From Betaproteobacteria bacterium (GTDB taxonomy: Bacteria > Pseudomonadota > Gammaproteobacteria > Burkholderiales > Ga0077523): DNA of 64,000 nucleotides. The position numbers and the translations under genes are program-made. Position 1 is the stretch's first letter; each line of letters opens with the position of its first letter. The stretch covers positions 806,001 to 870,000 of the forward strand of contig JADJPK010000031.1 in assembly GCA_016713305.1 (NCBI GenBank), in the 5' to 3' direction. This document shows positions 47,733-56,238 of the stretch, in pieces. A model generated the notes under the pieces. It searched no databases. It had not been told where the DNA came from and worked only from the letters and a program-made list of their open reading frames with translations.

Positions 47733-48608
47733 TCACGCTCCGAACATCCGGGTGTCACGATACGAGTGGAAGCCACGCCCGGTCTTCCTGCCGAGCCGGC
47801 CGGCCGCGATCATCCGCTTGACCAGCGCAGGACACGCCGCCCGCGGTTCGTGCGTCAGTCCGTGCATGGCTTCGCACAGCAGCAATTGCGTGTCCATGCC
47901 CACCAGATCCAGCAGTTCGAACGGCCCCATCGCATAGCCCATGGCCGTCTTCAATGCCTTGTCGATGTCCTCCGGTTCGGCGACGCCCTGCTCCACCAGA
48001 CGGATCGCGTCGTTGTTGAACGGGATCAGGAAGTAATTGAGGATGAAGCCGGGCGTGTCCTGGGTGCGCACCGGGTTCTGGCCCAGGGCCTTGCAGAACT
48101 GCCACGCCCGCTCGAACGTCTCCTGCGCCGTGTTGAGCCCTGGCGACATCTCCACGAGCTTCATGAGCTGCGCCGGCAGGCAGAAGTGCATGCCGACAAA
48201 GCGGTCGTCGCGCCCCGACCCGCCCGCGATCTCGGTGATGGAGATGGTCGAAGTGTTGGAAGCGAACAACGTCTGCGGCGGGCACAGCGCGTTCAGCCGC
48301 GCGAACAGCGCGTGCTTGACCGCGAGGTCCTCGAACACCGCCTCGATCACGATGTCGGCCTGTGCGAGCGCTTCCATGTCGGCCGTCATGACGAGATTGT
48401 CCAGGATGCCCGGCAACTTCGCCGCCTCCAGCTTGCCGCGCTCGACCGACTTGCGGAAGAACGCCTCGCTCTGGCCGCGCGCCCGTTCCAGCGCGTCGGC
48501 CCGTGTGTCGTACACGATCGTGCGAAAGCCGGCGCGCGCCGAGACGATGGCGATGCCGGCACCCATGGTGCCGCAGCCGGCGACGCCCACGGTTCGAATG
48601 TCTTTCAT
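47733..48608 (-). CDS. 3-hydroxyacyl-CoA (3-hydroxybutyryl-CoA type) dehydrogenase
   Basis: NAD-dependent oxidation of 3-hydroxyacyl-CoA. 291 residues with Rossmann motif VGVAGCGTMGAGIAIVSARAG, SNTSTISITEIAG, the catalytic His in FVGMHFCLPAQLMKLVEM and the C-terminal 3HCDH domain QDTPGFILNYFLIPFNNDAIRLVE. The usual HFFNPVP motif reads HFCLPAQ here, a notable change next to the catalytic His. ATG at 48608. Fourth enzyme in beta-oxidation order after ligase, dehydrogenase and hydratase. Confidence 0.93.
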   Translation of the reverse strand: MKDIRTVGVAGCGTMGAGIAIVSARAGFRTIVYDTRADALERARGQSEAFFRKSVERGKLEAAKLPGILDNLVMTADMEALAQADIVIEAVFEDLAVKHALFARLNALCPPQTLFASNTSTISITEIAGGSGRDDRFVGMHFCLPAQLMKLVEMSPGLNTAQETFERAWQFCKALGQNPVRTQDTPGFILNYFLIPFNNDAIRLVEQGVAEPEDIDKALKTAMGYAMGPFELLDLVGMDTQLLLCEAMHGLTHEPRAACPALVKRMIAAGRLGRKTGRGFHSYRDTRMFGA

Positions 48609-48637
48609 CGGATCTCCTGACGAGGGCGCCACCGGAT

Positions 48638-49804
48638 TCATCTCCGCACGAAGCTGCGGCCGATCAACTGGCGGTGGATCTGATTCGTGCCTTCCCAGAT
48701 CTGGGTGATCTTGGCATCGCGCATGAGCCGCTCCACGCGATAGTCCTTGCAGTAGCCGTAACCGCCGTGGAGCTGGACGGCCTCGGTGGCGATGCGCATG
48801 GCCAGATCGGATGCGCGCATCTTGAGCATCGAGGCTTCCACGCCGAAATCCTCCGCGCCGCCGTCCACCATCCGGCCCACGTGCCACAGCCACGCTTCGC
48901 ATTGGGCCAGTTCGGTGGCCAGGTCGGCGAGAAGGAACTGGATGCCCTGGAACTCGATGATGTGCCGGCCGGACTGTTTTCGTTCGTTGATGTAGGCGAC
49001 GGCATCCTCGAACGCCGCGCGCGCGATCCCCAGCGCGTGCGCGGCCACGCTGGGACGCGAGCGATTCAGCGACGCGAACAGGATGGGCAGGCCGTCGCCG
49101 GGATTGCCCAGCAGATTCGCGCGCGGGACCCTGCAGCCGTCGAACGCCAGGCTCGCGGTCGTCGCGGCACGATGTCCCATCTTGTCTTCGACGCGGGTGA
49201 CCGACAGGCCGGGCGTTCCTTTCTCCAGAACGAGAACCGAGATGGCCTTCTTCGGATCGTCGACGCCTTCCCACTTGCCGAAGAGCAGGATGAGATCCGC
49301 CACGTCGCCATTGGAGATGAACGTCTTTCCGCCGTCGATCACGATCTCGTCCCCTTCGGGGCGGAAGCGCGTGCGCATGCCGGTGGCGTCCGACCCCGCG
49401 TGCGGTTCGGTGATGGCGAGCGCTCCGAGCGCGCCTGCGGCGATGCGCGGCAGCCAGCGGCACTTCTGCTCTTCCGTGCCGAACTCGATCACGGGCTTCA
49501 TGCCGTGGAACGTGGTCGCCCAGATGATCCCCGTCGACGCGCACGCCTTGCTGATTTCCCGCACACAGGCGAGGTACGCGCAGTAGGACTGGGGCACGCC
49601 CCCGTACTGCTCCGGTACGAACATGGCGTTGAGCCCCAGTTCGTGGATGGCGCGGACGCTGTCCTGCGGGAAAACGGCCGCCTCGTCGTAACGAGCGGCG
49701 TTGGGCGCGATCACCTTCGTGCACAGGGCCCGGACACTGTCGAGCAACATGCGCTCATCGCCGGACACCGGCAGAGCTGCATCGAGACGTTCGAACACTT
49801 TCAT
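48638..49804 (-). CDS. Acyl-CoA dehydrogenase (AliB-like position)
   Basis: FAD-dependent alpha,beta-desaturation of an acyl-CoA. 388 residues: helical N-domain (VIAPNAARYDEAAVFP, MFVPEQYGGV), beta-domain with the flavin contact ALAITEPHAGSDATGMRT and KTFISNGDVADLI, C-domain AVQLHGGYGYCKDYRVERLMRDAKI and the catalytic Glu in TQIWEGTNQIHRQLI. By position and partners it may act as a cyclohexanecarboxyl-CoA-type dehydrogenase; sequence alone does not settle the substrate. The ATG at 49804 lies seven bases after the hydratase stop. Confidence 0.93.
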   Translation of the reverse strand: MKVFERLDAALPVSGDERMLLDSVRALCTKVIAPNAARYDEAAVFPQDSVRAIHELGLNAMFVPEQYGGVPQSYCAYLACVREISKACASTGIIWATTFHGMKPVIEFGTEEQKCRWLPRIAAGALGALAITEPHAGSDATGMRTRFRPEGDEIVIDGGKTFISNGDVADLILLFGKWEGVDDPKKAISVLVLEKGTPGLSVTRVEDKMGHRAATTASLAFDGCRVPRANLLGNPGDGLPILFASLNRSRPSVAAHALGIARAAFEDAVAYINERKQSGRHIIEFQGIQFLLADLATELAQCEAWLWHVGRMVDGGAEDFGVEASMLKMRASDLAMRIATEAVQLHGGYGYCKDYRVERLMRDAKITQIWEGTNQIHRQLIGRSFVRR

Positions 49805-49811
49805 CCCGCGC

Positions 49812-50579
49812 TCACCCGTCGACGAACCGCGGTTTGCGCTTCTCGACGAATGCCGCCATGCCTTCGGCCGCATCGCGCGTGTTGTAGGCCAGCGTGGACA
49901 GATCGGCCTCGATCTTGAGCCCTTCGTGGACGGGCACATCCAGGGCGCGCTGGACGGCCTCACGGGCGAAGCGCAGCACCGGCAGGCTGTAGCCGGAAAA
50001 CTCCCGCGCGAACGACATGCCGGCGGCAAGGGCATCGCCGTCCACCACCCTGGAGACGAGGCCCCACGAGGCGGCCGTGGCGGCATCGATGAACTTGCCG
50101 GTCAGGATCATCTCGAGTGCCCGGGCCTCGCCGATCGCGCGAGGCAGCCGTTGCGTGCCGCCATAACCTGGGATGAGGCCCAGCTTGATTTCCGGGAGTC
50201 CCATCTTCGCGTTGGCCGTGGCAAGCCGGAAAGTGCAGGCGAGCGCGAGTTCCAGACCGCCGCCGAACGCAAAGCCGTTGATGATCGCCACCGAAGGCAT
50301 CGGCAGGCGGTCCAGTCTCGCGAACGCTTCCTGTCCCGCCCGGGCACCCTCGCGCTGCGCTACCAGGCTGCGGTGGGTCAGTTCCTTGATGTCCGCACCG
50401 GCGCAGAACGCCTTCTCGCCCGCGCCAATGAACAGCAGCGCGCGGGCATCGCTGCAGCTCGCCTCGTCGATGGCGGCGGCAAGGTCTCGGATGAGCGGGA
50501 ACGAGAGGGCGTTCAGCGCCTCGGGCCGGTTGAGGCGGATCACCGCGAACTCATCCACGCGCGACAGTTCGATGGCCAT
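49812..50579 (-). CDS. Enoyl-CoA hydratase (crotonase family, BadK-like position)
   Basis: 255 residues with both catalytic glutamates of true hydratases: one in FAFGGGLELALACTFR and one in GLPEIKLGLIPGYGGTQRLPR. Oxyanion-hole glycines are in FCAGADIKEL and GFAFGGGLEL. C-terminal trimer region ends AAFVEKRKPRFVDG. The ATG at 50579 lies inside the last 40 bases of the CoA-ligase gene. Probably hydrates the enoyl-CoA made by the neighbouring dehydrogenase. Confidence 0.94.
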   Translation of the reverse strand: MAIELSRVDEFAVIRLNRPEALNALSFPLIRDLAAAIDEASCSDARALLFIGAGEKAFCAGADIKELTHRSLVAQREGARAGQEAFARLDRLPMPSVAIINGFAFGGGLELALACTFRLATANAKMGLPEIKLGLIPGYGGTQRLPRAIGEARALEMILTGKFIDAATAASWGLVSRVVDGDALAAGMSFAREFSGYSLPVLRFAREAVQRALDVPVHEGLKIEADLSTLAYNTRDAAEGMAAFVEKRKPRFVDG

Positions 50580-52240
50580 GACGATCCTATCGGGATTCGG
50601 GTGAATCGGACGGGCTTCGGTTCGATGCGGCCGGACTTCGTCCACTCGATCAGTTCCCGCTTGAGGATCTTTCCGCTGGGCGTCAGCGGGAAGGCATCCA
50701 GCACTGCGAAGTACTCGGGCATGTCGTACCTGGACAGCCCCGCCTGGTGGAGATGGTCCAGCATTGCATCGCCGGAGACGTTGTCGATGCCGCGCAGGAT
50801 CACCGCAAGGCACACCTTCTCGCCCAGGCGGTCGTCGGCCACGCCGAACGCGGCGGCTTTCATCACGAGCGGGTGGCGGTGAGCGAGATCCTCGATGCGC
50901 GCCGGGTGGATGTTGTGTCCGCCGCGGATGATGAGGTCCTTCTTTCTCCCCACGATCCGCAGACATCCGCGCTCGTCGAGCTCGCCCAGGTCGCCTGACA
51001 GAAACCAGCCGTCCCTGTTGAACGAGGCCTCGGTCGTGAGCTGGTTGTCGAAGTACCCCAGCATCAGGAGAGGCCCCCGGGTCGCAATCTCGCCGACCCG
51101 ATGCACGCCCAGTTCGATGTCGGGATCGTTCTGGTCGAAGATGCGTGTCTCGAAGCCGCGGGCGGCGTGGCCGCATGTCTCCACGATCGTCTTCGGGTCG
51201 TCGGCAGGAATGGTGAACTGGTGGGAGCCGTTCTCGGTCATGCCGTAGATGTTCTGCGGCGTCACGCCCATGTCCAGAAAACTGCGCGCGACCTCACTCG
51301 GAATGGGCGCTCCAGCCATGTAGAAGAGCTTCACACTCCCCAGCCTGTTCTGTTCCCGCGCCTTCAGATGCGCGAGCAGGTCCATGCCGTGGGTGGGCAC
51401 GCCCATGACGTAGGTCGCCCCCGAATCGACGACGACGTCCAGAAGCTTCTTTCCGGCGCGCAGGTCGTTCACCACGAACTCGCACCCGGTCGCGAGCATC
51501 TGTTCGACGGCCACGGTCCCGATGTGGTGGCTCATGGGGCTCAGCGACAGCAGCACCGTCCGGTGATCGATACCCCATGCTTCCGACAGCGAACGTCCGT
51601 TGGAAAGCAGCGTATTGTGCGAGTGCATCACGCCCTTCGGCGCGCCCGTGGTCCCGGAGGTGAACGCGATGTAGATCACACGGTCCGGGTCGTCGTCCGC
51701 CGGAACCGACGGCCGCAAGCCGGATTCGTGCGTGACCAGGGGCGTCCCCGCCGGATGCGAAGCGCCGACAGTGAGCACGGCCTTCATGTGATCGAGGTTC
51801 GCCGCCTGGGGAATCACGTCGCGGCGGTTCGAATCGGCACCGTAGCCCGGTTGAACGACCAGGGCAGATGCGCGGGTGCGGTCCAGCAGGTCCAGGATCT
51901 CCACGGCCGTGTAGTTCTGGTGCAGCGACGGAACGCTCACGTATCCGTTGCGGGCACAGGCCGCGAGCATGACCATGGATTCCGCCCGCGACGGCATCCA
52001 GACCGCCACCCGTTCTCCCGCGCGCAATCCCGCTTGCAGCAACTGCTCCGCGACGGCATCCGCCCACTGCAGCAGCTCGCGCCAGGTGATGCGCACGGTG
52101 GCATCGCGCAAGGCGTATTCGTCCGGGCGTGTCGAGGCGTGATGCAAGACGCGGGAGTAGAGAGTGTCCGACGTCCAGACGCCCTCGTCGTAGTAGCGAC
52201 GCGCATCGCGCAGATTGAACAGCGTCAGCAGGCGGCGCAT
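50540..52240 (-). CDS. AMP-forming acyl-CoA synthetase (AliA-like CoA ligase)
   Basis: 566-residue ANL enzyme that activates a carboxylic acid to its CoA thioester through an acyl-AMP. P-loop-type motif YIAFTSGTTGAPKGVMHSH, A5 IYGMTENG, A7 GWFLSGDLGELDERG, hinge GRKKDLIIRGGHNIHPARIE, and catalytic lysine in TPSGKILKREL near the end. Together with a BadI-like hydrolase, hydratase and dehydrogenase, it fits the role of AliA (cyclohexanecarboxylate-CoA ligase), but related ligases use many acids. One base separates it from the preceding gene. Confidence 0.9.
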   Translation of the reverse strand: MRRLLTLFNLRDARRYYDEGVWTSDTLYSRVLHHASTRPDEYALRDATVRITWRELLQWADAVAEQLLQAGLRAGERVAVWMPSRAESMVMLAACARNGYVSVPSLHQNYTAVEILDLLDRTRASALVVQPGYGADSNRRDVIPQAANLDHMKAVLTVGASHPAGTPLVTHESGLRPSVPADDDPDRVIYIAFTSGTTGAPKGVMHSHNTLLSNGRSLSEAWGIDHRTVLLSLSPMSHHIGTVAVEQMLATGCEFVVNDLRAGKKLLDVVVDSGATYVMGVPTHGMDLLAHLKAREQNRLGSVKLFYMAGAPIPSEVARSFLDMGVTPQNIYGMTENGSHQFTIPADDPKTIVETCGHAARGFETRIFDQNDPDIELGVHRVGEIATRGPLLMLGYFDNQLTTEASFNRDGWFLSGDLGELDERGCLRIVGRKKDLIIRGGHNIHPARIEDLAHRHPLVMKAAAFGVADDRLGEKVCLAVILRGIDNVSGDAMLDHLHQAGLSRYDMPEYFAVLDAFPLTPSGKILKRELIEWTKSGRIEPKPVRFTRIPIGSSWPSNCRAWMSSR

Positions 52241-52241
52241 G

Positions 52242-53021
52242 TCAGTGGCCGAACTTGTCCGGATCCGGCTTGCGCTTGTGGCGGAACGCGTCGGCGAGTT
52301 CGTGCGATTCGTCGCTGTCCAGGTAGGGCCGCAGCAGCAGATCGTGCGTGACGCGGCCCAGGCCGCTCACCCCGCCGTGCTTCGCATTGAACGCCCCCTT
52401 GATGGAGGCCAGCGCGAACGGACCGCGTTCTGCAAGCTCCAGTGCCATGGCCCGCGTTTCTTCGCGCAGCCTCTCGTCGGGGACGACACGATTGACGAGC
52501 CCGATGGCGAGTGCCTCGCGCGCGGTGAGCTTGGGATTGAGCATCCATAGCTCCTTCGCCCGCTTCCGGCCAATGGTGTCCTCGAGGTACCAGGTGCCGT
52601 AACCGGCATCGAAACTGCCCATCATCGGGCCCACCTGGCGGAACACCGCACTTTCCTTGGCAATGGTGAGGTCGCACACCACCTGGAGCACGTTGCCTCC
52701 GCCCACGGCGTAGCCGTTGACCGAGGCGATCACCGGCTTCTGCAGGCGGTCGATGGATTCGTACATCTCCAGGGTGGGCAGCACACCCGCGTACAGCAGC
52801 GTGTCCTCCATCCCCTCCTTGCGCCCGCCGATGCAGAAGAAGCGGTCACCGGCCCCCGTGATCACCAGCACTCGCGTCCGGGTCTCCCGGCGCACTTCGT
52901 TGATGCAATCGCGAATCTCGTGACACATCTGCGGCGTGAACATGTTGCCGTCGTCCGGCCGGTTGAGGGTAAGCCAGCCGATGGGGCCGTCTTCCTCGTA
53001 CAGGATCGTCTCGTAGGTCAC
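52242..53021 (-). CDS. BadI/MenB-like crotonase: probable ring-opening 2-ketocyclohexanecarboxyl-CoA hydrolase
   Basis: 259-residue crotonase-fold protein. The region VGGGNVLQVVCDLTIAKESAVFRQVGPMMGSFDAGYGTWYL and the following RKRAKELWML, described here by its key elements GGGNVLQ, GPMMGSFDAGYG and KELW, is characteristic of the BadI/MenB branch. BadI hydrolytically opens 2-ketocyclohexanecarboxyl-CoA to pimeloyl-CoA; MenB makes dihydroxynaphthoyl-CoA. No other menaquinone genes are near, whereas CoA-ligase, dehydrogenase and hydratase genes follow immediately, so a BadI-type ring cleavage is the better guess. The oxyanion site reads FFCIGGRKEGM. Confidence 0.85.
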   Translation of the reverse strand: MTYETILYEEDGPIGWLTLNRPDDGNMFTPQMCHEIRDCINEVRRETRTRVLVITGAGDRFFCIGGRKEGMEDTLLYAGVLPTLEMYESIDRLQKPVIASVNGYAVGGGNVLQVVCDLTIAKESAVFRQVGPMMGSFDAGYGTWYLEDTIGRKRAKELWMLNPKLTAREALAIGLVNRVVPDERLREETRAMALELAERGPFALASIKGAFNAKHGGVSGLGRVTHDLLLRPYLDSDESHELADAFRHKRKPDPDKFGH

Positions 53022-53144
53022 TGCCCTTCCTCCTTGTCGCGCGGGTTCGGGCCCCGCGTCTTCGAAAACCGTGCGTTGCGCCGATGATAGCCGCCACGGA
53101 TCGTGCCGCGCACGGCCTGCACTGAAGTCCCGCAGCGTCCGGCG

Positions 53145-53762
53145 TCAGACGGCCTGCCGGGAGGAAATCAGCGCGAAGCGCTGCACGCCCTCGGCCGCGG
53201 AGCCCACCCAGTCTGCCGCGGGAGAGAGCATGGCAGCAACGTCCGATTCGACGATCACCAGCGTCGGCGGCAGGCGGTCGGCGGCTGGCCGCAACGCCTG
53301 TTCCGGCGTCGTTCCGCCGGTCACGAGAGGATCCGGCTCGACGATTCGCCACCGCAGTTCCGGTTCGAATGCCGGCGGCCAGCAGGCAGGCATTGCGCCA
53401 GGACGCAGCGTGACGATCGCCAGGAAGGGAGCCGGCAAGGTGCCCGGTCTCGTATCGAACCGGATGCTGCACGCGGCTCGGGAAACCTCGCGGAAGCGCG
53501 GCATGATGGCGCGCGTCCGCGGAGTGGGACTGGCAAGGCGGGCGAGATACGCTTCGGAGCTCAACACCTCGATGCTGTCCGTCTCGTACATTGCGGCGTA
53601 CCGGCAAGCCGGTTCCAGATCGCGGTAGCGGGCCGCGGTGCGAAAGCCGGGCACGCTCAACCGCTCGGCAAGATGTTCCTGCTCGTACCACGCATTGAAC
53701 TCGCCCTCGTCCTCGGGGCCTATGCCGTTCCAGACGACGAGCAATCCCGGCGGAGCTTCCAT
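53145..53762 (-). CDS. Dimeric alpha-beta barrel protein (DUF4286/EthD-like)
   Basis: A 205-residue soluble protein. The N-terminal half has the ferredoxin-like dimeric-barrel signature LVVWNGIGPEDEGEFNAWYEQEHLAERLSVPGFRTAARY in consecutive blocks (key elements EFNAWYEQEHLAERL and PGFRTAARYR), typical of DUF4286 and EthD relatives that sit in aromatic or CoA-based catabolic operons. No catalytic residues are known for this group. It lies 123 bases upstream of the BadI-like gene on the same strand. Confidence 0.78.
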   Translation of the reverse strand: MEAPPGLLVVWNGIGPEDEGEFNAWYEQEHLAERLSVPGFRTAARYRDLEPACRYAAMYETDSIEVLSSEAYLARLASPTPRTRAIMPRFREVSRAACSIRFDTRPGTLPAPFLAIVTLRPGAMPACWPPAFEPELRWRIVEPDPLVTGGTTPEQALRPAADRLPPTLVIVESDVAAMLSPAADWVGSAAEGVQRFALISSRQAV

Positions 53763-53855
53763 GGCGCTGCGTTCCTCCCTTGCGATCGGGTCTTCATGCC
53801 CTTGCCGGCATGGTAACGCACGGGCCGGCTCGCCCTGCCCGCTGGAGCGTCCTCC

Positions 53856-54287
53856 TCACCGATCCAGATGGCGCACGAGCGCGTCGAATCCCGCCACGTA
53901 GCTGTCGATGCCGAACCCCATGACGGCGCCTGCCACTGCTTCGGCCGTCACCGATCTCATTCCCCGCGCCTCGATGTTGGTCATGTGCACTTCCACACAG
54001 GGAATGGGCAGCGCCCGCAGGCAGTCCCGTAGAGCGTAACCGGCATAGAGAAACCCCGCGGGATTCATCAGCACGCCTGCGACCCCCTCGTCCACGGCCG
54101 CATAGAGGCGGGATATGGCCTCGCCTTCGACATGCGTGTAGTGGATGAGCAACTCCGTGTCCCGCGCGGCCGCATGCGCAGTCATCATCGCATCCAGTTC
54201 CGCGGCCGTGGTCGTGCCGTACAGCTCGGGCTGGCGCCGCCCCAGAAAGCTCATGTTCGCGCCCTGCAGCAGGAGAATCTTTCGCAT
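53856..54287 (-). CDS. Type II 3-dehydroquinate dehydratase homologue with altered active site
   Basis: 143 residues aligning over the full length with AroQ. Kept features: ILLLQGANMSFLGRRQPELYG (Asn, Arg and the catalytic Tyr of the flexible loop), MNPAGF (Asn), and CVEVHMTNIEARG (Glu and catalytic His). Changed: the canonical N(P/A)GxxTHTS segment reads NPAGFLYAG, so the substrate-binding His is replaced by Tyr, and the canonical FRxxS arginine region is shortened to GMRSV. It is therefore probably not the shikimate-pathway enzyme. Same strand as the catabolic operon, 93 bases upstream of the DUF4286-like gene. Confidence 0.82.
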   Translation of the reverse strand: MRKILLLQGANMSFLGRRQPELYGTTTAAELDAMMTAHAAARDTELLIHYTHVEGEAISRLYAAVDEGVAGVLMNPAGFLYAGYALRDCLRALPIPCVEVHMTNIEARGMRSVTAEAVAGAVMGFGIDSYVAGFDALVRHLDR

Positions 54288-54628
54288 GATCCGTGGAAGC
54301 ACGCAGGCAAGGTTTCGAGGAGGGAAGGATAGCCCGGGGCGGACGGCCGGGGACGGCCGGAAGGAGATCAGGGAACCGGCGGGATGGCCGTGCCGGTCTT
54401 GCGCATGCCAAACGGGGCGAGAGTGCCATTGCGCATCCTCCGCGGGTGAAACGTCGAACGGTCCGGCCGCGTCGAGGCATCGCAGTCCTGAGTCTCTCCG
54501 GGGAAGCACGCCGCATGGATGCCACGCGGAACCGGACCCGTGCCGAACGGACGATGGATGCTTCATCGGACGTTCACGGCCCGTCTATAGCATCCGGCCT
54601 TCGACTCGCTCACCGTCACGCCACCGCC
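54288..54628. other. Divergent intergenic region, no gene
   Basis: 341 bases between the divergent dehydroquinase-like gene and the PEP-CTERM gene. It contains a short tandem GGGGACGGCC-like repeat near 54336-54358 and otherwise nothing recognisable. Promoters for both directions are expected here but none was convincing. Confidence 0.5.
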
Positions 54629-55809
54629 ATGAACCGCACCCTTGCATCCTGCCTGGTCTCAGCCGTCATCGCGGCACCACTGTCCACCGCCTCCGCGGGA
54701 GAGTTCTCGCTGCGCCTGATCGGTTCGACGAGCATCGCCACCGGCACCCTGTTCCAGGGGGTCGAGTTCGGCGGCATCTCCGGCCTCGACCGGGACGCCG
54801 ACGGCACTTTCTGGGCCATTTCGGACGACCGCGGCGGTGAGCGCGGCACGCCTCGCTTCTACAACCTCTCGCTGAACTACGACGCGGCGGCGTTTCATGG
54901 CGTGACGATCAACAGTCAGACCTACATGCTCCGGCCTGACGGCACGACGTTTCCGGGCAATGCCCGCACGGTCGATCCGGAAGGCATCCGGGTGGCGCCG
55001 AATGGAAATCTGTACTGGTCGTCCGAAGGGAACTGGTCTGCCAACTCCGCCAGCCGCTACCAGCCCTTCGTGCGCGAAATGAAGACCAACGAGAGTTCGT
55101 GCGCGAGTTCGCCACGCCCGCGATGTTCAACTACGTCGACAACGCGACCACTGGCGGCCGCAACAACAAGCTCTTCGAAGCGCTGACCGTCTCCCCCAAC
55201 GGCACGATCTTCACGGCGAACGAAGATGCGCTCGTGCAGGACGGCAACATCACGACCCTCTCCAGCGGAAGCGTCGTCCGCGTCACCTCGCTCGATCCTG
55301 TGAGCGGGGGCACCCTGGCCCAGTACGCCTACGAACTGCCGCCGATCCCCGTCGACGCTGCGCCCGGCGCACCGTTCGGCCCGGACAACGGTCTGCCGGA
55401 ATTGCTGGCCCTGTCAGACACCGAGTTCATCGCGTTGGAACGCGCCTTCGCCTCGGGCGTGGGCAACACCCTCCGACTCGTCCTGACCGGCACCGAGGGT
55501 GCAACCGACGTGAGCGGAATTCCGGGTCTGGTCGGTGCCGCCTACACGCCCATGAGCCGGGAACTGCTCCTGGAGATGCCCATCACCTACGAAGGCATCA
55601 CCATGGACAACTTCGAAGCCATGACGTGGGGCGAAACGCTGTCCAACGGCAATCGCACCCTTGTCCTCGCGGTGGACAATAACTTCAGCACGACGCAGAC
55701 CACCCTCTTCATGGCCTTCGAGGTGACCCCGGTTCCGGAACCCGGTACCTGGGCAATGCTGCTGGGCGGACTCGGCCTTCTGGGAGCCGCCCGGCTGCGC
55801 CGCCGCTGA
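54629..55809 (+). CDS. Secreted phytase-like (esterase-like) protein with PEP-CTERM anchor (frameshifted)
   Basis: Signal peptide MNRTLASCLVSAVIAAPLSTASA, then a beta-propeller-type domain related to the esterase-like-activity-of-phytase family (FGGISGLDRDADGTFWAISDDRG, RTVDPEGIRVAPNGNLYWSSEG, DNGLPELLALSDTEFIALER). The C-terminus is a complete PEP-CTERM sorting signal: VPEPGTWAMLLGGLGLLGAARLRRR, cut here into motif VPEPGTWAM, helix, and basic tail. The frame breaks at 55090-55093, where one missing G (expected KTNGEFVREFATP) separates the two halves. Exported proteins of this class need an exosortase, which is not in the window. Confidence 0.88.
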
Positions 55810-55851
55810 TTCGTTGACTCGGTGGGGCAGGATTCCTCCTGCCCGCCGCGT

Positions 55852-56238
55852 TCAGAACGTTTCGCGCGGGCCGACCTCTGCCTTGTGGCAGACGGCCTCG
55901 ATGTTGTGTCCGTCCGGACCGATCACGAAAGCACCGTAGTAGTCCGGGTGGTAATGCGGGCGCAGGCCGGGCGGCCCGTTGTCCTTGCCTCCCGCGGCAA
56001 TGGCGGCGCGATAGAAGGCGTCCACGTCGCCACGTGTTTCCGCCGTGAATGCGATGTGGACCGGCGTGGGCTTTTCCTTGGATTCCGACAGCCACAGAGA
56101 GGGCTTGCGGTTGGGGCCGATGCCGACCCCGTACGGGCCTTCCATGACGAGCGCAGCGCCCAGCGGGGCCAGCGCCTTCAGATAGAACTCCTTGCTTTCC
56201 GACAGACTGCCCACTTTCAAACCGAGGTGATCGAACAC
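55852..56238 (-). CDS. VOC (glyoxalase/bleomycin resistance) family protein
   Basis: 128 residues, one VOC module: MFDHLGLKVGSLSESKEFYLKALAPLG with a metal-ligand-type His, VHIAFTAETRGDVDAFYRAAIAAGGKDNG in the middle, and YYGAFVIGPDGHNIEAVCH at the end with a second acidic/His ligand set (His in GHNIEAVCH, Glu). Members include glyoxalase-like isomerases and extradiol-type enzymes; the substrate is unknown. Confidence 0.88.
   Translation of the reverse strand: MFDHLGLKVGSLSESKEFYLKALAPLGAALVMEGPYGVGIGPNRKPSLWLSESKEKPTPVHIAFTAETRGDVDAFYRAAIAAGGKDNGPPGLRPHYHPDYYGAFVIGPDGHNIEAVCHKAEVGPRETF

Noticed and set aside
52242..53021. menB (menaquinone synthesis)
   Set aside because: No menD, menE, menF or other menaquinone genes are nearby and the flanking genes are beta-oxidation and CoA-ligase types; MenB is nevertheless the nearest alternative.
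53856..54287. Standard aroQ of the shikimate pathway
   Set aside because: The substrate-binding THTS and FRxxS regions are changed and the gene sits in a catabolic operon.
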